Source of the DNA: Acephala macrosclerotiorum
Taxonomy: Eukaryota; Ascomycota; Leotiomycetes; Helotiales; Mollisiaceae
Reading direction: 5' to 3'
Assembly: GCA_014904845.1 (NCBI GenBank)
Contig: MU119342.1
Coordinates: 79,712 to 143,711, forward strand
Length of the DNA stretch: 64,000 nt
Shown here: one piece after another, positions 42,711-53,762 of the stretch
Position numbering within the stretch: position 1 is the first letter of the stretch
Layout: each line of letters begins with the position of its first letter
The notes under the pieces: generated by a model
The model's database searches: none
What the model was told of the DNA's origin: nothing
What the model saw: the letters and a program-made list of their open reading frames with translations, nothing else
Program-made: the position numbers and the translations under genes

Positions 42711-45523
42711 ATGGTAGAGCGAATTAAACTGGCCTCTTTGCCAGACTATGTCGCGCATTTGGAGCTACGTCCATTAATCAACGCATTACGGGAGAAGAAG
42801 AAAATCGTTGTTATAGCAGGAGCGGGAATCTCTGCAAAAGCTGACAGTAAGTAGCTCTCTTTACATTATCCCACCTGCTAAGCTGTGAAGTCCCGACCTT
42901 TGACGCTATGCCAATGGCTAGCACAACAATATTCAATATGAGCATGTATAACAACGACAAGGATACAATACTCTTAAACGAAATGTTGTCTGATATGTAT
43001 CACCGCGCGCAGGCTGCAAGCCCAACTCAATTTCACCGCGTGCTCGAAGCCATTGCCGACGAAGGTCGCCTGCATCGGCTATATACTCAAAATATTGATG
43101 GGCTTGACACGCAATTAGCACCATTAAAGACTCAAATTCCTTTGCCGTCAAAGGGGCCATGGCCGACGACAATTCAGCTACATGGAGACTTAAAGACTGT
43201 TAGGTGCCAGAGAAATCCTCAACACTTGTCTCGCTTTGACCCAGCTTTGTTCGCCTCAGATTTGACCGCCAAAAAACCATCCATACCGACGTGTACTGAG
43301 TGCAAGGCACATATGCGAACAGGGGAAGTTCCTGTCTTGAGACCCAGAGTCTGGCTATATCTTGATGACAACTATCCGGATGAGGATGCTATCAGCAGGG
43401 TCACTCATGCCGATCTGCAAAAAAAGCTCGATGCAGTTATTGTAGTAGGCACTGCGCTCAAGGTCAAAGGAGCAAAAGAGTTAGCAAAGGCTATGTGCAC
43501 TGCAGTTCGTCAGCGTGGTGGGATCGCTGTCTGGATCAACCTCAAGGCCCCGACCCAGGATCTCGATTGGTTCGACCTCGTCATCGAAGGAGACTGCGAA
43601 ACAGTGGCAATGCACGTGTCGACTTGGTGGCTGAAAGTCCCTCTTGTTTTGAGCGACAGCCAGATACAACAACTACAGCAGAGATGCAAGCCACTCTTTA
43701 TTGCAAGGTCGCCCGTAGCCGCACTAAATCGAGTTTTGGCCGAGATGGATACCGACTCTCTCTCCAAAATCATCCAGCAACATGAAAATAAGTCAAAGAT
43801 CCTCAATATCAAAGATAATGGCAGGTTGATCTTTGCCTCCGCAGAGCAACCCCAAGTTACTAGCACAGGCGGTAGTACAGCTAAGCTCGCTTGGACGGCA
43901 GTCAACAAGCCATTGGCGGTACGAAGTGCCGCACCACCTAAGAGCCCGGATATCCTGCCGAAGCTGCCAGACTGTTGGAGAGTTGAAATGTCAAAAAGAC
44001 TGAGCGAAGTTGTTGTCGAAGTCGTTATTCGTAAGACTGGGAAAAACGAGACGGAAAAAGTACGTGCAAGTTCGAGTGTGGTCACTAAAATTCTCGACCT
44101 TGGATACCGCGCAAAGCCAGAAAAGTCCCTCTGGCGCCTGAAGCCCGGAGAATGGCTTGATGACGAGATTATCAATGCATATCTTGAACTCCTTCAGAGG
44201 TCTATCGCATCTCCGAGTCATATAATCGCAAATTCCTTCATCATAGAGATGAGACTCGATCAGCAGTACAAGTGGTTTACAAAGCTCCTTGACACTGGTA
44301 CATACACAATATATCTACCAGTCAATCAAAAAAACTACCATTGGAGTTTCGCTGTTATGACATCAAAGAGCAAGGAGGATGCTTTGTGTTGGACCTATTA
44401 TGACAGTCTTGGCGGTGAAGCTCCAGAGGCTCTATTGAACTGGATTCAACTTTGGTTCGGTAACAAAAGGATAGAGGGGCTGACGGTCTCATCTAATCCA
44501 AAACAGAAGAATGGCAAAGACTGCGGCCTTTTTGTCCTAATAGGCATTCGTCTCTTGACTGCTGGGCGGCCACATCTCACCCAGGCCGAGAGCAATGCTT
44601 TACTTCCATCGTTCAGGGAAAGGGTCTTGGCCGAACTCCTAGCTTCAAGCCTCGACCCTTCGGAAAGCCAATATCGAGAGCTCGAACTGAAGGAGACAAA
44701 CGCCAAAGAAACCCCGCCGCAAGCCACTGAGGACAGTGATAGTGACGACAGTGATTGCGTGATTTTACCTGCGAAACCCGACGACCATCATCGCAACAAT
44801 CAGCCAGAGCTATTCGTATCGCAATCCCCGGTTTCTGATTCTAGTGGTTCTGGAGGAGACGAGAAAAAGAGTCCTGAACATATCGCTTCCGCATTTGCAA
44901 GGGAGGCAACGATGCTCAGTACGCTAAGAGAGGCCATAGCAATAGAACGCGCCACACAAAAACAACAGCAGAACTTAGCAACAGAGAACCTGGAGCTTGC
45001 AGAGTTGTGGCTCATGATCAGAACAGAGAAACGGGCTCTGAAACAACGATACATCCACTACGAGTTTTCTCGCCAATTCTGGGCAGTGATGAAGGATTTC
45101 AATAGGAGCCCACACGAACGTGGCCCAGTTCCCAAGGCTACTATCTCGAAGGTGATGTACAAACTTGAGATCACCGATCGGGCTACCTGGAAATACATCT
45201 TAAAACGGGCAAGGAGAGGATCAGTCTGGACTGAACTAATTGATATATTCAAGGACGATCTGGAGCACCCTAGTGTTGTGTTGTGCGCCGTCCCAAACGC
45301 GACGTACAAGTTAGAGGCACTAACATTGTCTAATCGTAAAGTATTTTTTGAGACAATTCGTTCGAGATTGAAAGAGCCAGAAAATGGGATTCTGGCAAGA
45401 CTCAAAGCTGCAAGTGCTCTATATTGGGCGGTGATACATAACGGCCTACCCATAGAGGACCTTCCCATAGAGTCCGCCAACGAAGACCTGCCCTTTGAAC
45501 AGAAGGTCAGTTCTGGAAAATAA
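42711..45523 (+). CDS. Sirtuin (Hst3/Hst4-like) fused to Ulp1-type SUMO protease
   Basis: Exon 1 is 42,711-42,846, intron 42,847-42,890 (GTAAGT to AAG, 44 bp), exon 2 42,891-45,523, giving 922 residues in one frame. Sirtuin part, about 22-290: GAGISAKADIP at 37-47 across the splice, TQNIDGLD 111-118, catalytic His143 in LHGD, zinc-ligand candidates Cys151, Cys180 and Cys183, VGTALKVKG 231-239 and WIN 260-262; the latter two blocks are close to Hst3/Hst4. Peptidase C48 part, about 455-600: WLDDEIINAYL, His529 (HW), Asp550 (YDSL), Gln584 and Cys590 (DCG), so the full Ulp1 triad plus oxyanion Gln is present. Then an acidic Ser stretch with DCVILP at 667-672, a SUMO-interacting-motif candidate, a coiled coil at 712-770 and an unknown helical domain to the end. 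Expected activities are NAD-dependent deacylation and SUMO cleavage, by inference from motifs. Confidence 0.9.
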
Positions 45524-45733
45524 TCAATATATATATTCAACAAGCAGATCATAGCATCATAAGTAGATAGAATCACAAACTACACATATAACGCTTGGTT
45601 TTCTGTAGCTCCATCATAGTGGCAAAGTACAAACGTGTCTGCCAGTTGAACTCCAAATACTGTTGGCAAAAGGAGTTCTCAATTATCTCTTCACAATCAA
45701 AATACTGAGATCCTTCTATATCAGGCGCAGAAC
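45524..45733. other. 3' flank of the fusion gene
   Basis: No gene; this runs up to the terminal repeat of the element. Confidence 0.5.
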
Positions 45734-45938
45734 TATAGTAGAAGGCGAATTGGGTGTCGCTAGTTTTTTAGTTAATTATTTTTAACTCAGCTGACCAAAG
45801 GCAGATTCTGGCTCCTTAATCATCCACTTTGTGCTTTGTAACAATATTCGGCTGAGAACACATCCTAGCTTCCTGATTGTGCCATCCACTCCCAAAATCA
45901 GTGGGGATGGAGGAATGCGAGGGGATTCTAGAGACAAC

Positions 45939-46823
45939 GCAACGGCAAAGTTTTTTTTACGACCCGAACTACTCCGACTACCCGACCATCCCCATTGGTT
46001 CGCCAACTACGCCAACTACGCTGGCGCACGGGCCAGAACCCTAAAAATCGATTGCAATTTTTTTTTAATAGGATTATAAAGCTGATTAATCGTATTCGAA
46101 TAGTGTTTTCCTTTTGTAAATCCGAGCAGTAGTTATTGTGATGCGGGCAATTAATTAAATTTCGGAGCGGTTTAATTATTCGCCGTTGCCAAGCTTTGCA
46201 GCCGAGCTTTTTCCGAACCGGCGTAATTGCTTCCCGATGCTAAGCCTTTTAACCGAGCCTTTTAACCCCTCAACGAGCCCCCTTTCCTTTATCGGCTCTT
46301 ATCAGCAGGCTTAGCATTACTCGGATATGCTCTTACTCGCCCAATCATAACGCTTAAAATTTACAATTTACGACAATCGATTTCTTTTCAAAATGAGAGT
46401 TTAGCCCTCTCCTTTATGACGTGCGCTATGACGTGGGAACGTAGTGGTGGAGTAGGTAGGTAGGCCCTAAGGCCTAAGGCTCTCATGCATAAGGTTTTCA
46501 TGTTCCTCGGTTAAAATGTAATGCCTTAGGCACTTATATTATATTATATGTAATACTTTATAAAAGTGCATCACACTTAATCCTTAATAAAATTTTGAGA
46601 TTTTATTAGCCCCAAGTAGCCTTTAATAAGTACAAAAGATTGCATTAAACAGATTTCTAATGCGATTTTTAGTTCGTAAAATATCACAGTTCGAAATTAC
46701 GAAATTTATGTTTAATTTGAGTTCGACCCGAGGCACCCCGAGTAACTTTTATGGTCGCCAGGTACGCCAGCTACGCAAGGTACCCCCGCGTACCCCGGGT
46801 CATAAAAAAATTTTTGCCGTTGC
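45939..46823. repeat. Nested inverted repeat inside the element
   Basis: GCAACGGCAAAGTTTTTTTT ending ACGACCCG at 45,939-45,966 recurs inverted at 46,796-46,823 with three or four changes. This may be a smaller MITE-like insertion of about 885 bp or an older end of the element. Confidence 0.55.
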
Positions 46824-47360
46824 AATATTAGCAAGAATATCCAAAGCATGGCTATCGCACTGAATGTTTAGGATTGGCATAGAGACAATATTGAACTAAC
46901 GTCTAAACTTAGCGAGCCCGGGCGTGAACATAGTAAATTTTATCTCGGCTAATATACATTACTAAGCACTAAAACATGTGGACCCTCTCATCGCACCGGC
47001 GTAACTCCCGGACTTTATACTTTTCCTTTCTAAGTATCTTTAAAATCTAAAGGCATATTATTTCATAATAGGACCTTTCCTCAAGTATTCCGAATTGTGA
47101 AAAGATTTTAATAGTCGCAATTAAATAAGAGGAAAGAATAAAAGCGGTAATTAATAACGTAATTAAAACGATTAATAATATAATTAATTATACTCTTTTT
47201 CTTGTTACTAAGTAGTCTCTTTAAAAAAAGTATAATATTAATAACAACTTCGTAGACTTATTAAGAAAAAAAAAGTGATTCTTAAATTATAAACTCGTCT
47301 CGTGATAAAATACGTCTTAGGACACAAAGATGGACGTAATTTGTTTCTTATTCTTTACTA
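46080..47360. other. AT-rich core of the element
   Basis: No gene was recognised between the nested inverted repeat and the internal gene. Confidence 0.5.
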
Positions 47361-47367
47361 TAGTATA

Positions 47368-48084
47368 TTATAGGTTAAATAAAGACTTCCATGGGTAACC
47401 TTCTACAGCATATATTTCTAGCGACTCTGCCAAAACCGATGCCTTCTCTTCAATCGGGAAGTCTGAACGCAAGAACAGCAAATGGCCCTCTTTTTTCGGA
47501 ATTTTGGGTAACTGCACCATACAAACATCCGACACATCGTCCAAAGTAGCAGTCTTGCCTAATGCACCTGCGATATGGCTCCGTCCAACCTTTACACATC
47601 TATGCCCATTCCAACTCAAGTAAGCTGGTTGTATAATCCCGTGTTCTTTAGAAAAGAGCCCTCTGAGCTCTGGCACGTCTGTTCGCCCCTTATTCGAGAG
47701 AATATCTCCTGCAGTGAAAAGTGTTATAGTTGAACCAGGGCTTAAACCGCGGAGTCGTATATGTCCATCCTTATATAACTTATGGGGCTTTAAGGAAGTT
47801 AGGAAGAGCTCCTTATGCTTCCACAATCCTATAACTTTCTCGCTTATATAAGTATAAGTAAGAAGGATATTGGTGTTTGAGCCTTGTGGCCGTTGGAGAT
47901 CGGCCCCAAAAAGTATTAAATCAAGTCCCATGGCAGTAACCTCGGTTGCATATTTCTCGTTGTTGAAGATTGCGCCCCAGATTTCCCTATCCTTGTCTAT
48001 CAAACCAGGGCCAAGGCTTTTTGCTGAAATTGGGGGGAGAATCCTTCCTATTTTAATTAACAACTCTGACGGAAGTAGAGGCAT
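47368..48084 (-). CDS. Uncharacterised protein carried within the element
   Basis: Single exon, 238 residues from the ATG at 48,084 (three upstream codons lack an ATG). The N-terminus LPSELLIKIGRILPP resembles the first helix of an F-box, but the rest of an F-box is not clear. No transposase motif, no signal peptide. It is the only long frame between the inverted repeats and its composition is close to normal genes, in contrast to the AT-rich DNA around it. It could be captured cargo. Confidence 0.55.
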   Translation of the reverse strand: MPLLPSELLIKIGRILPPISAKSLGPGLIDKDREIWGAIFNNEKYATEVTAMGLDLILFGADLQRPQGSNTNILLTYTYISEKVIGLWKHKELFLTSLKPHKLYKDGHIRLRGLSPGSTITLFTAGDILSNKGRTDVPELRGLFSKEHGIIQPAYLSWNGHRCVKVGRSHIAGALGKTATLDDVSDVCMVQLPKIPKKEGHLLFLRSDFPIEEKASVLAESLEIYAVEGYPWKSLFNL

Positions 48085-48364
48085 GATTAACAAAATTGGT
48101 AAGAGCCGAACCCTTTAGTTCAAGTATCGGATGGTGCTAATCTTTATATAAATATAGAAAAGCATAAGTGGATGACAAAGTCAAAGAGCCAGAATGTGCT
48201 CTAGATCAGCCGACTCGTATATTTTCTGCTCAACTAAGATTAGGGGTAGCGGTACCTTTGAAGTAGAACTAGGCAAGGGTGCACAGCCACAAGAGTCTGG
48301 AAGTGGACCCCGCTAAAAATAATTAACTAAAAATCCCGCGACACCCAATTCGCCTTTTACTATA

Positions 48365-48668
48365 CATGCGGCAATAAATGAAGCTCGACTGCGCTGCAGC
48401 AATAATAAGCAACCAATCACGACCCCGCGTTAGCTTAGGCAACTTGGCACCAGGGGGCTTCACTTTTGGCAGCTTCCAAAAACGGCAGCTTTCAAAATAC
48501 CGCCTGGAAACCACAGCGCCCACAGCTCATGTTGCTGCGTCCCGTTTCCGGTAGTAAGCCACTTTTTGCCCTTGAGAGATACGGATAAAGGTGACGCTTG
48601 TTTCCTTGCTTCAGTCTTCAGGTATCGGCACTTGCAGCCATTCAGATTCACCTGCGAACAACTTCCAT
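48365..48668. other. Intergenic, no gene seen
   Basis: Sequence between the element end and the next gene. Confidence 0.5.
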
Positions 48669-49436
48669 ATGTCTCATTCGAAGACTTCTCACCTTTCACC
48701 TCGAGATCCTCCTCAAGTCGAAACTGTCGAGATTGACAAAAATCCACGCCGAAGTGCGTCATCTCTAGCACTCCGTGATCGAATTCGCAGACTTTTCCTG
48801 CACTAAGATCACTCGAGCGGCTCTCGTTCAGAATCCAGCTCTACAAGGTCTGGAGCTCGTCTTGTAATGATGGCATCTTGGATGAAGGTGAAGGCCGAGG
48901 TACCAAAACTATTATATGCGAACATGCTTGTTCTCTTTACCTGGCTTCTTGCCGGTCTCGTCATCCTCCCCGTGATGTTCGCTTCGATTCGTAATTCCCG
49001 TGCCCTAGATGGCATCGGAAGGGCTGGGAAAGCTGTATTTAGCGCAGTCCAAGATTCTCCCCTATTAGTGGTGGCAGGGACAGGTTTTATTTGTGGCGTA
49101 GTTGGATTATACTGGAACTGTTGGGGGAATACGGGTAAGTATGTTTGGCTGACAGATTGCGCATTTTTGTGAGTCTCTTCTCAACTGTTGTATAATGATT
49201 ATAATGTTGACAAGGGCAGACCTACCCTCCTGGACTCTGTCCTTACTTTTTTTACGGCGTTGGTCAATATCTGTGCGGCCCGTTGTCGTCACTGGTTAGT
49301 CACGGCATTCGTTGCCGTTTCTGTGACGACAAGTACAACACTTGTTGCTATTATAATATACATAATATATGTAGGATTGACTGACTCGGCTTGGGAAAAG
49401 CACCGCGCAATGAAAGAGGCTCATGTTGCGCAGTAG
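48669..49436 (+). CDS. Small multi-pass membrane protein (three exons)
   Basis: Exons 48,669-48,774, 48,832-49,168 and 49,220-49,436 with introns of 57 and 51 bp in agreeing phases (GTGATC to CAG and GTGAGT to CAG), giving 219 residues. The first intron removes an in-frame TAA at 48,804-48,806. The N-terminal 55 residues are polar and basic, then four hydrophobic segments follow (LLYANMLVLFTWLLAGLVIL; LLVVAGTGFICGVVGLYW; SVLTFFTALVNICA; WLVTAFVAVSVTTSTTLVAI with IIYIIYV). The layout resembles fungal small membrane proteins of unknown role. If the first intron is wrong, the protein starts at the ATG at 48,867. Confidence 0.55.
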
Positions 49437-50161
49437 GTGGTTGGAATCTTTGTGAAAGTGGCTGCTGGAAGGCCGTATACTTTGTTGGAGTGGAACGATG
49501 TACGCGTTCAGGAGTTGATTTATATTTTATCTAATCTGGTTAACTGATGAGATTTATTGCATTAAAGTGGGCACAAGGCATGTGACGATAGTTAACTCTA
49601 TCATCCGATCCTTGATTGAAGTCGTTGGCGTGAGACAAGATCCGGAACAAGGCATAAAGCAACGATGCGCTAACATAGAGTATGCAAACGTATCCGCCCA
49701 TCGTTGAGATCAGTGCATCGTCTCCCTGGAAAACTGGTATAGACTGCCGAACCCTCGATCTAGAGTCCTTGCTGTGATGAAAACGTCGAGGATATAGCAT
49801 CGCAACTCAAACATCACCTGCTCGTGTGACTAATTGGAATAATCCCTCAGAGGTGGTCACGTCGTATCTCTCACCAATAATGCCGTGGATTCGTGATCCA
49901 TGGGTCATGGAGACCCAACATTCGCCAGCGTCGAATAAGAACGGATGGAAAAATAACGATCGAACCCCGTGGACGCTTTCAAGTTTCTACCCCTGCAAAC
50001 GCTGGCATGTGCGAAGCCAGCAACAATAGATAAATACCCCCCAAAGCCCCGCCGTGAACTCTTCAACTCTTTCCCACTCACCACACTCACCACACTCACC
50101 ACACTCACCACACTCATCAACATCACTTGACCCCCACAAGCCAAGTCAATACTCTTTCACC
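49437..50161. other. Intergenic with promoter and microsatellite
   Basis: No supported gene. A CCACACTCA array lies in the leader of the F-box gene (50,075-50,118) and a GATAAATA-like sequence at about 50,029. Confidence 0.55.
50075..50118. repeat. 9-bp CCACACTCA microsatellite
   Basis: About five tandem copies directly upstream of the F-box gene start. Confidence 0.85.
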
Positions 50162-51728
50162 ATGGGTCGTCAGCTCAGATCTCGATTTATTGAAGTTGCT
50201 CCACCCTCTCTGACCACGAACAATCGCCAGCTAGAGAGCGAATCTGCTCAGTCTGAGCGAATTCCCGATTCAATTCCTACTCCTGAGCAAATCACCGCTC
50301 CAGCANNNNNNNNNNNNNNNNNNNNNNNNNNNNNNNNNNNNNNNNNNNNNNNNNNNNNNNNNNNNNNNNNNNNNNNNNNNNNNNNNNNNNNNNNNNNNNN
50401 CTCCTGAGCAAATCACCGCTCCAGCAAGTGATCGCACTGCAACATCCACTCCTGAGCAAATCACCGCTCCAGCAGTGGAAATCTCCAGATTTCCGATCGA
50501 GATTCAGTCTCAAATTCTCTCAAATCTCCATATACGAGATCTCAAAAGCATACGTATATCATCGCAAACTTTTGGCAGGCTTGGGGAAAGGTTTCTAATT
50601 ACAAGAGCATATGCGGCACCTCGAACATGCGTTCTACATCATTTGAATGAGATCGCATCTCCTCAGCGATCATTCCGTCTGGGTATCAAGACTATTCGAT
50701 TTGGGTACTTGAGCGTTCCTCGAACGACGTTGACGAAAGAAGACTTCCTTGAGATCCTTAACCAATACAGTCTTCGGCCAGTTACGCCTCGTCAGATAAA
50801 ACAAACCGACTTCGATACCTCATATGACAAATACCTTGCCCTTTGTAAGGACCGAGAAAAAGTTATAGAGAGAAAGATGGATGTTGATCAAATAACGAAG
50901 GCCCTGCATCACTTCCCCAACCTTCAAAACATCGAGTTCGGCCCTGAGTCATGGGTCCCTATAGTCCTGCCTGGAGGTCGTCGAGCTCGTCAATCCGGCG
51001 TTAGAATCTGGCACGAGAACGAACATGGGACTGGGACTGGAGTCGATGACATAGAAGCTTTCGATGAGGCTGAACGCTTTTGGGAGATCGCGAGTAATGC
51101 TCTCTCTGGTTGCAAGATTCATCACTTGTCTACCGCGAGCGGTGATGGCTTCCGAGGCAACTTCGAGACAGAGAGATTGTGGTCATTGGAATGTGTCCCA
51201 AAGCTGTTTTCTCAATTGCACTCGGTCGATCTCCGTATTCCGTTTCATTCTGATGGTTTGGGGCGTCTTCCCCAAGTATTATCGGAGTTGAAGCTCGAAC
51301 GGATCTATATCACGAACCACTCGAGTTTGCGTGTCCTCGATATTCTATTCGAGAGTACAGTCTGGTCGACTTTGTCTCATCTCCAGTTGTCCCTTTCTTT
51401 TGATGCGGACACAATCACTGCAATTTTTGCCAAGCACAAAGCATTGCGTTACTTGTCTATTTCAGATTCGTATTTGACAGAAGGATCTTGGCAGGACGTC
51501 TTCCAGCGTTTGAGAAAGCATGAAGAGTTCAAAGCAAATGAAAATGAAAAGCTGCAAGTAGAGGAATATTCTAGATTGACATCTGTGCAGTTTCAAAATT
51601 TATCGGATGGTCATGGCACATTGGTTACCTCTAATAGGAAGCTTAGAAGGCTCAGTTGCGTAGAAAGCTATATTATTTGCGGTGGAGAGGATCCATTTGC
51701 AGCTAGAAGTTGTAGCTACATAGATTGA
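50162..51728 (+). CDS. F-box protein with an N-terminal TPEQITAPA repeat (contains a gap)
   Basis: The ATG at 50,162 opens a short basic N-terminus, then a repeat unit TPEQITAPA that runs into 95 unresolved bases (50,306-50,400) and continues on the other side with more copies (one carries an SDRTATS insert). After it comes an F-box (FPIEIQSQILSNLHIRDLKS), then about 350 residues with leucine-rich sequence, a likely substrate-binding region, to the stop at 51,728. The upstream frame starts at positions 2 modulo 3 and the downstream frame at 0 modulo 3, so the two sides join only if the gap is not exactly 95 bases. F-box proteins recruit substrates to SCF ubiquitin ligases. Confidence 0.7.
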
Positions 51729-52384
51729 TCAAGATGGCACATCACAGCAAATCGGGCTGTTCATTAGCTGAGAATTCAAAGAGTAGACTTCAGCGTGTGC
51801 AACCCGACTGGACTCTTGCACATGTCGCTTATGTTCTTTTAGTCCTCCGTCCATTCGAAAATTCTCGACGTATGTATAAACTGAATGCAAGGTCGTGGAA
51901 GACCAAAGTGATGGTAAGAAGTTTGAGAAAAGTATTCAAGATCAGAATCTCCAGCTGGGGAAGACTCGAGCACAGACCAAGAGAAAACGCCGAGAATTGA
52001 AGCTTTTGAAGAGAGTAGGAGGGCGGAAACAAGGGAATGAGAGTATTGATTAAAATTTGATCTGAAGTATGCCTACAGTCTCATTTCATCGTTTCACCTC
52101 AAATAGATTACAGATTTACTCCCTCGTTTACACTGTAATCTTGTACACCCTGTTCCTGTAAATAAGGTCTTCAGTGGTCCCATACATAATATATGCCCCC
52201 TCCGGATCACGCTCCGCTTCAGGTTCACTCAAACCACGCCCAAAACTTAACTTTCCCATAGAAAACCAATTGTTATTAAAAGAGATGAAAAACAATACGA
52301 ATATAGTATTTTAGGCATTGGAAATGCAGCGAAAAAGGTCATTGAGGCGATTGAAGATGGAGGTTTAATGTTTACGATTATAGA
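51729..52384. other. Intergenic, no supported gene
   Basis: A 91-codon frame overlapping the stop of the F-box gene has no motif and is not called. Confidence 0.5.
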
Positions 52385-52949
52385 TTGGGGAGACAAGCGC
52401 AGTTGGCCCGTTTATCTCCTTTTCCCAAGACTCTAAACAAACTCTCTTCCCCCGGACCAGCAACAAATGCCGATGCCAGTGCTGATATCAACGGTGGCTC
52501 GGCTGTCTTCCACGATGACGCTTGCAAGACGATGTGGCTGGACTCGGAGGGAATGGAAGACGACGGCCCCAAAGCTACCTCCGGCTCTCCGGATCCAAGC
52601 AGTGAAAACGGTATCGAGCCCGACTTCAAAGTGGAAGACGAATATGATGTCAAATTCGGAGACTTGGACGGAAGAGATCAGCAGACTCATCAAGCCTGAG
52701 CCACTATCATCCAAGGCTTTGGGACTGTATTCGACACCACCTGCACCAATCCCCCAGAGTAACGTTCCCTCTCCACTGTCGAAACGAGAGCCAACACCAG
52801 CGAGTTCAGCCAAGATGGAGCAAAAGTCGAGTGAGCCACAAGAATTAGAGCCAGAGGTGGAGTCGAAATGGGCCTCGCACATGCAACTCATCACGTTTCG
52901 CGCAACAGCCACTAAGATTGCGGACGGATATCTGAAGAAAAAGGCGTAA
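52385..52949 (+). pseudogene. Uncharacterised gene interrupted by a one-base frameshift
   Basis: Frame 1 (52,385-52,699) encodes an acidic, Ser/Pro-rich segment (DDGPKATSGSPDPSS, FKVEDEYDVKFGDLD). At 52,670 a G too many (GACGGAAG) shifts the reading. The continuation in the next frame (EEISRLIKPEPLSSKALGLY, then LSKREPTPASSAK, WASHMQLITF) is equally coding-like to the stop at 52,949. Either a real frameshift or a sequencing error. No family recognised. Confidence 0.5.
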
Positions 52950-53762
52950 AGCTTCGCAGCCGGTCGGCTAGAAGCACTGTGATACGGGATTGGAACGCAT
53001 ACGATCAGGGTGTCAGGGATAGTAAGAAGATCGACATGCGCAGGAAGAGACTAAAAGGATGAGTGGTTCCTAGAGACACGAAGGACTGTCCTGCAGCAAG
53101 AAAAGAAGCTGGGATGTTGCTGCAGAGTAAGGCAACATTAGGAAGTTACATTACTGTATAAATAAAGAGAGGGTTGCCACTGAAATGACATCGCTTCATT
53201 GTATAATATCCCTTTCTGACAAGCAGGCATCTTGAACCCGTGCAAGGAGCAAGGGCTTGCGAAGCTTGGGAGGACGGGCTCCTGGCAGAGCTCGGTCCGA
53301 AGCGATACCGTGACGGAGAGCGACAGAGTTCGTCATGCTGGGAAGACAACAGTTAAAGGTCAATAATACATAGACATTAAATGAATTGACTAAAGTACTA
53401 CATCACTTTCTCCGCGGTTCAGAATTGACTTAGCTCCGAACGGTTTAAATGTTTTTGAAACGCTTACCGTCGACATGGAGCTAAGGCCAATTCAAAGGGT
53501 ATTGACTAACTTACAGTTGCTATATTGTCACTTTTTTCATCACAGTTGCTTCAGGGATGCTCTTAACCAACACCGTCACCACGTCAGATTTGCCGCCGTT
53601 GAACATCGGCACGCTCTTCGAACGTCCGGAAACGTGCTAGTCAATCGAACATGGCTACAAGGACACGTGTGGCAGCAGTAATCTCCGGGGCGACTCTTCG
53701 ATCCTCCGCAATTTGCGTCTGGTATGTGCCAAGTGACCTCATAGCATGTCCCTGGGCCGGCC
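52950..53762. other. Intergenic with a fragment duplicated from the next gene
   Basis: Positions about 53,288-53,340 resemble 54,076-54,128 of the chromo-like gene (minus-strand reading DEL(C/S)(R/H)SPS(R/W)YRF(G/R)PS). A partial, mutated copy. Confidence 0.5.

Larger units (their letters stand above)
45734..48364. mobile_element. Putative DNA element with ~50-bp terminal inverted repeats
   Basis: The left end 45,734-45,784 (TATAGTAGAAGGCGAATTGG, GTGTCGC, then TTTTTTAGTTAATTATTTTTA) is repeated inverted at 48,308-48,364 with few differences. Both sides are bordered by TA, which would fit a TA target duplication, as in Tc1/mariner-like elements, but the terminus is itself TATA so the exact edge is unclear. 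Subterminal sequence (about 45,789-45,833 and 48,168-48,215) is also inverted. No transposase frame was seen, so it is likely non-autonomous. It contains an AT-rich core and one intact minus-strand frame (47,368-48,084). Confidence 0.7.

Noticed and set aside
48459..48771. Minus-strand 103-codon frame upstream of the small membrane protein
   Set aside because: Overlaps the better supported first exon on the plus strand and lacks motifs.
53215..53260. GGGTTCAAGATGC on the minus strand as a tRNA T-arm
   Set aside because: The T-stem does not pair and no acceptor or anticodon arm is present.
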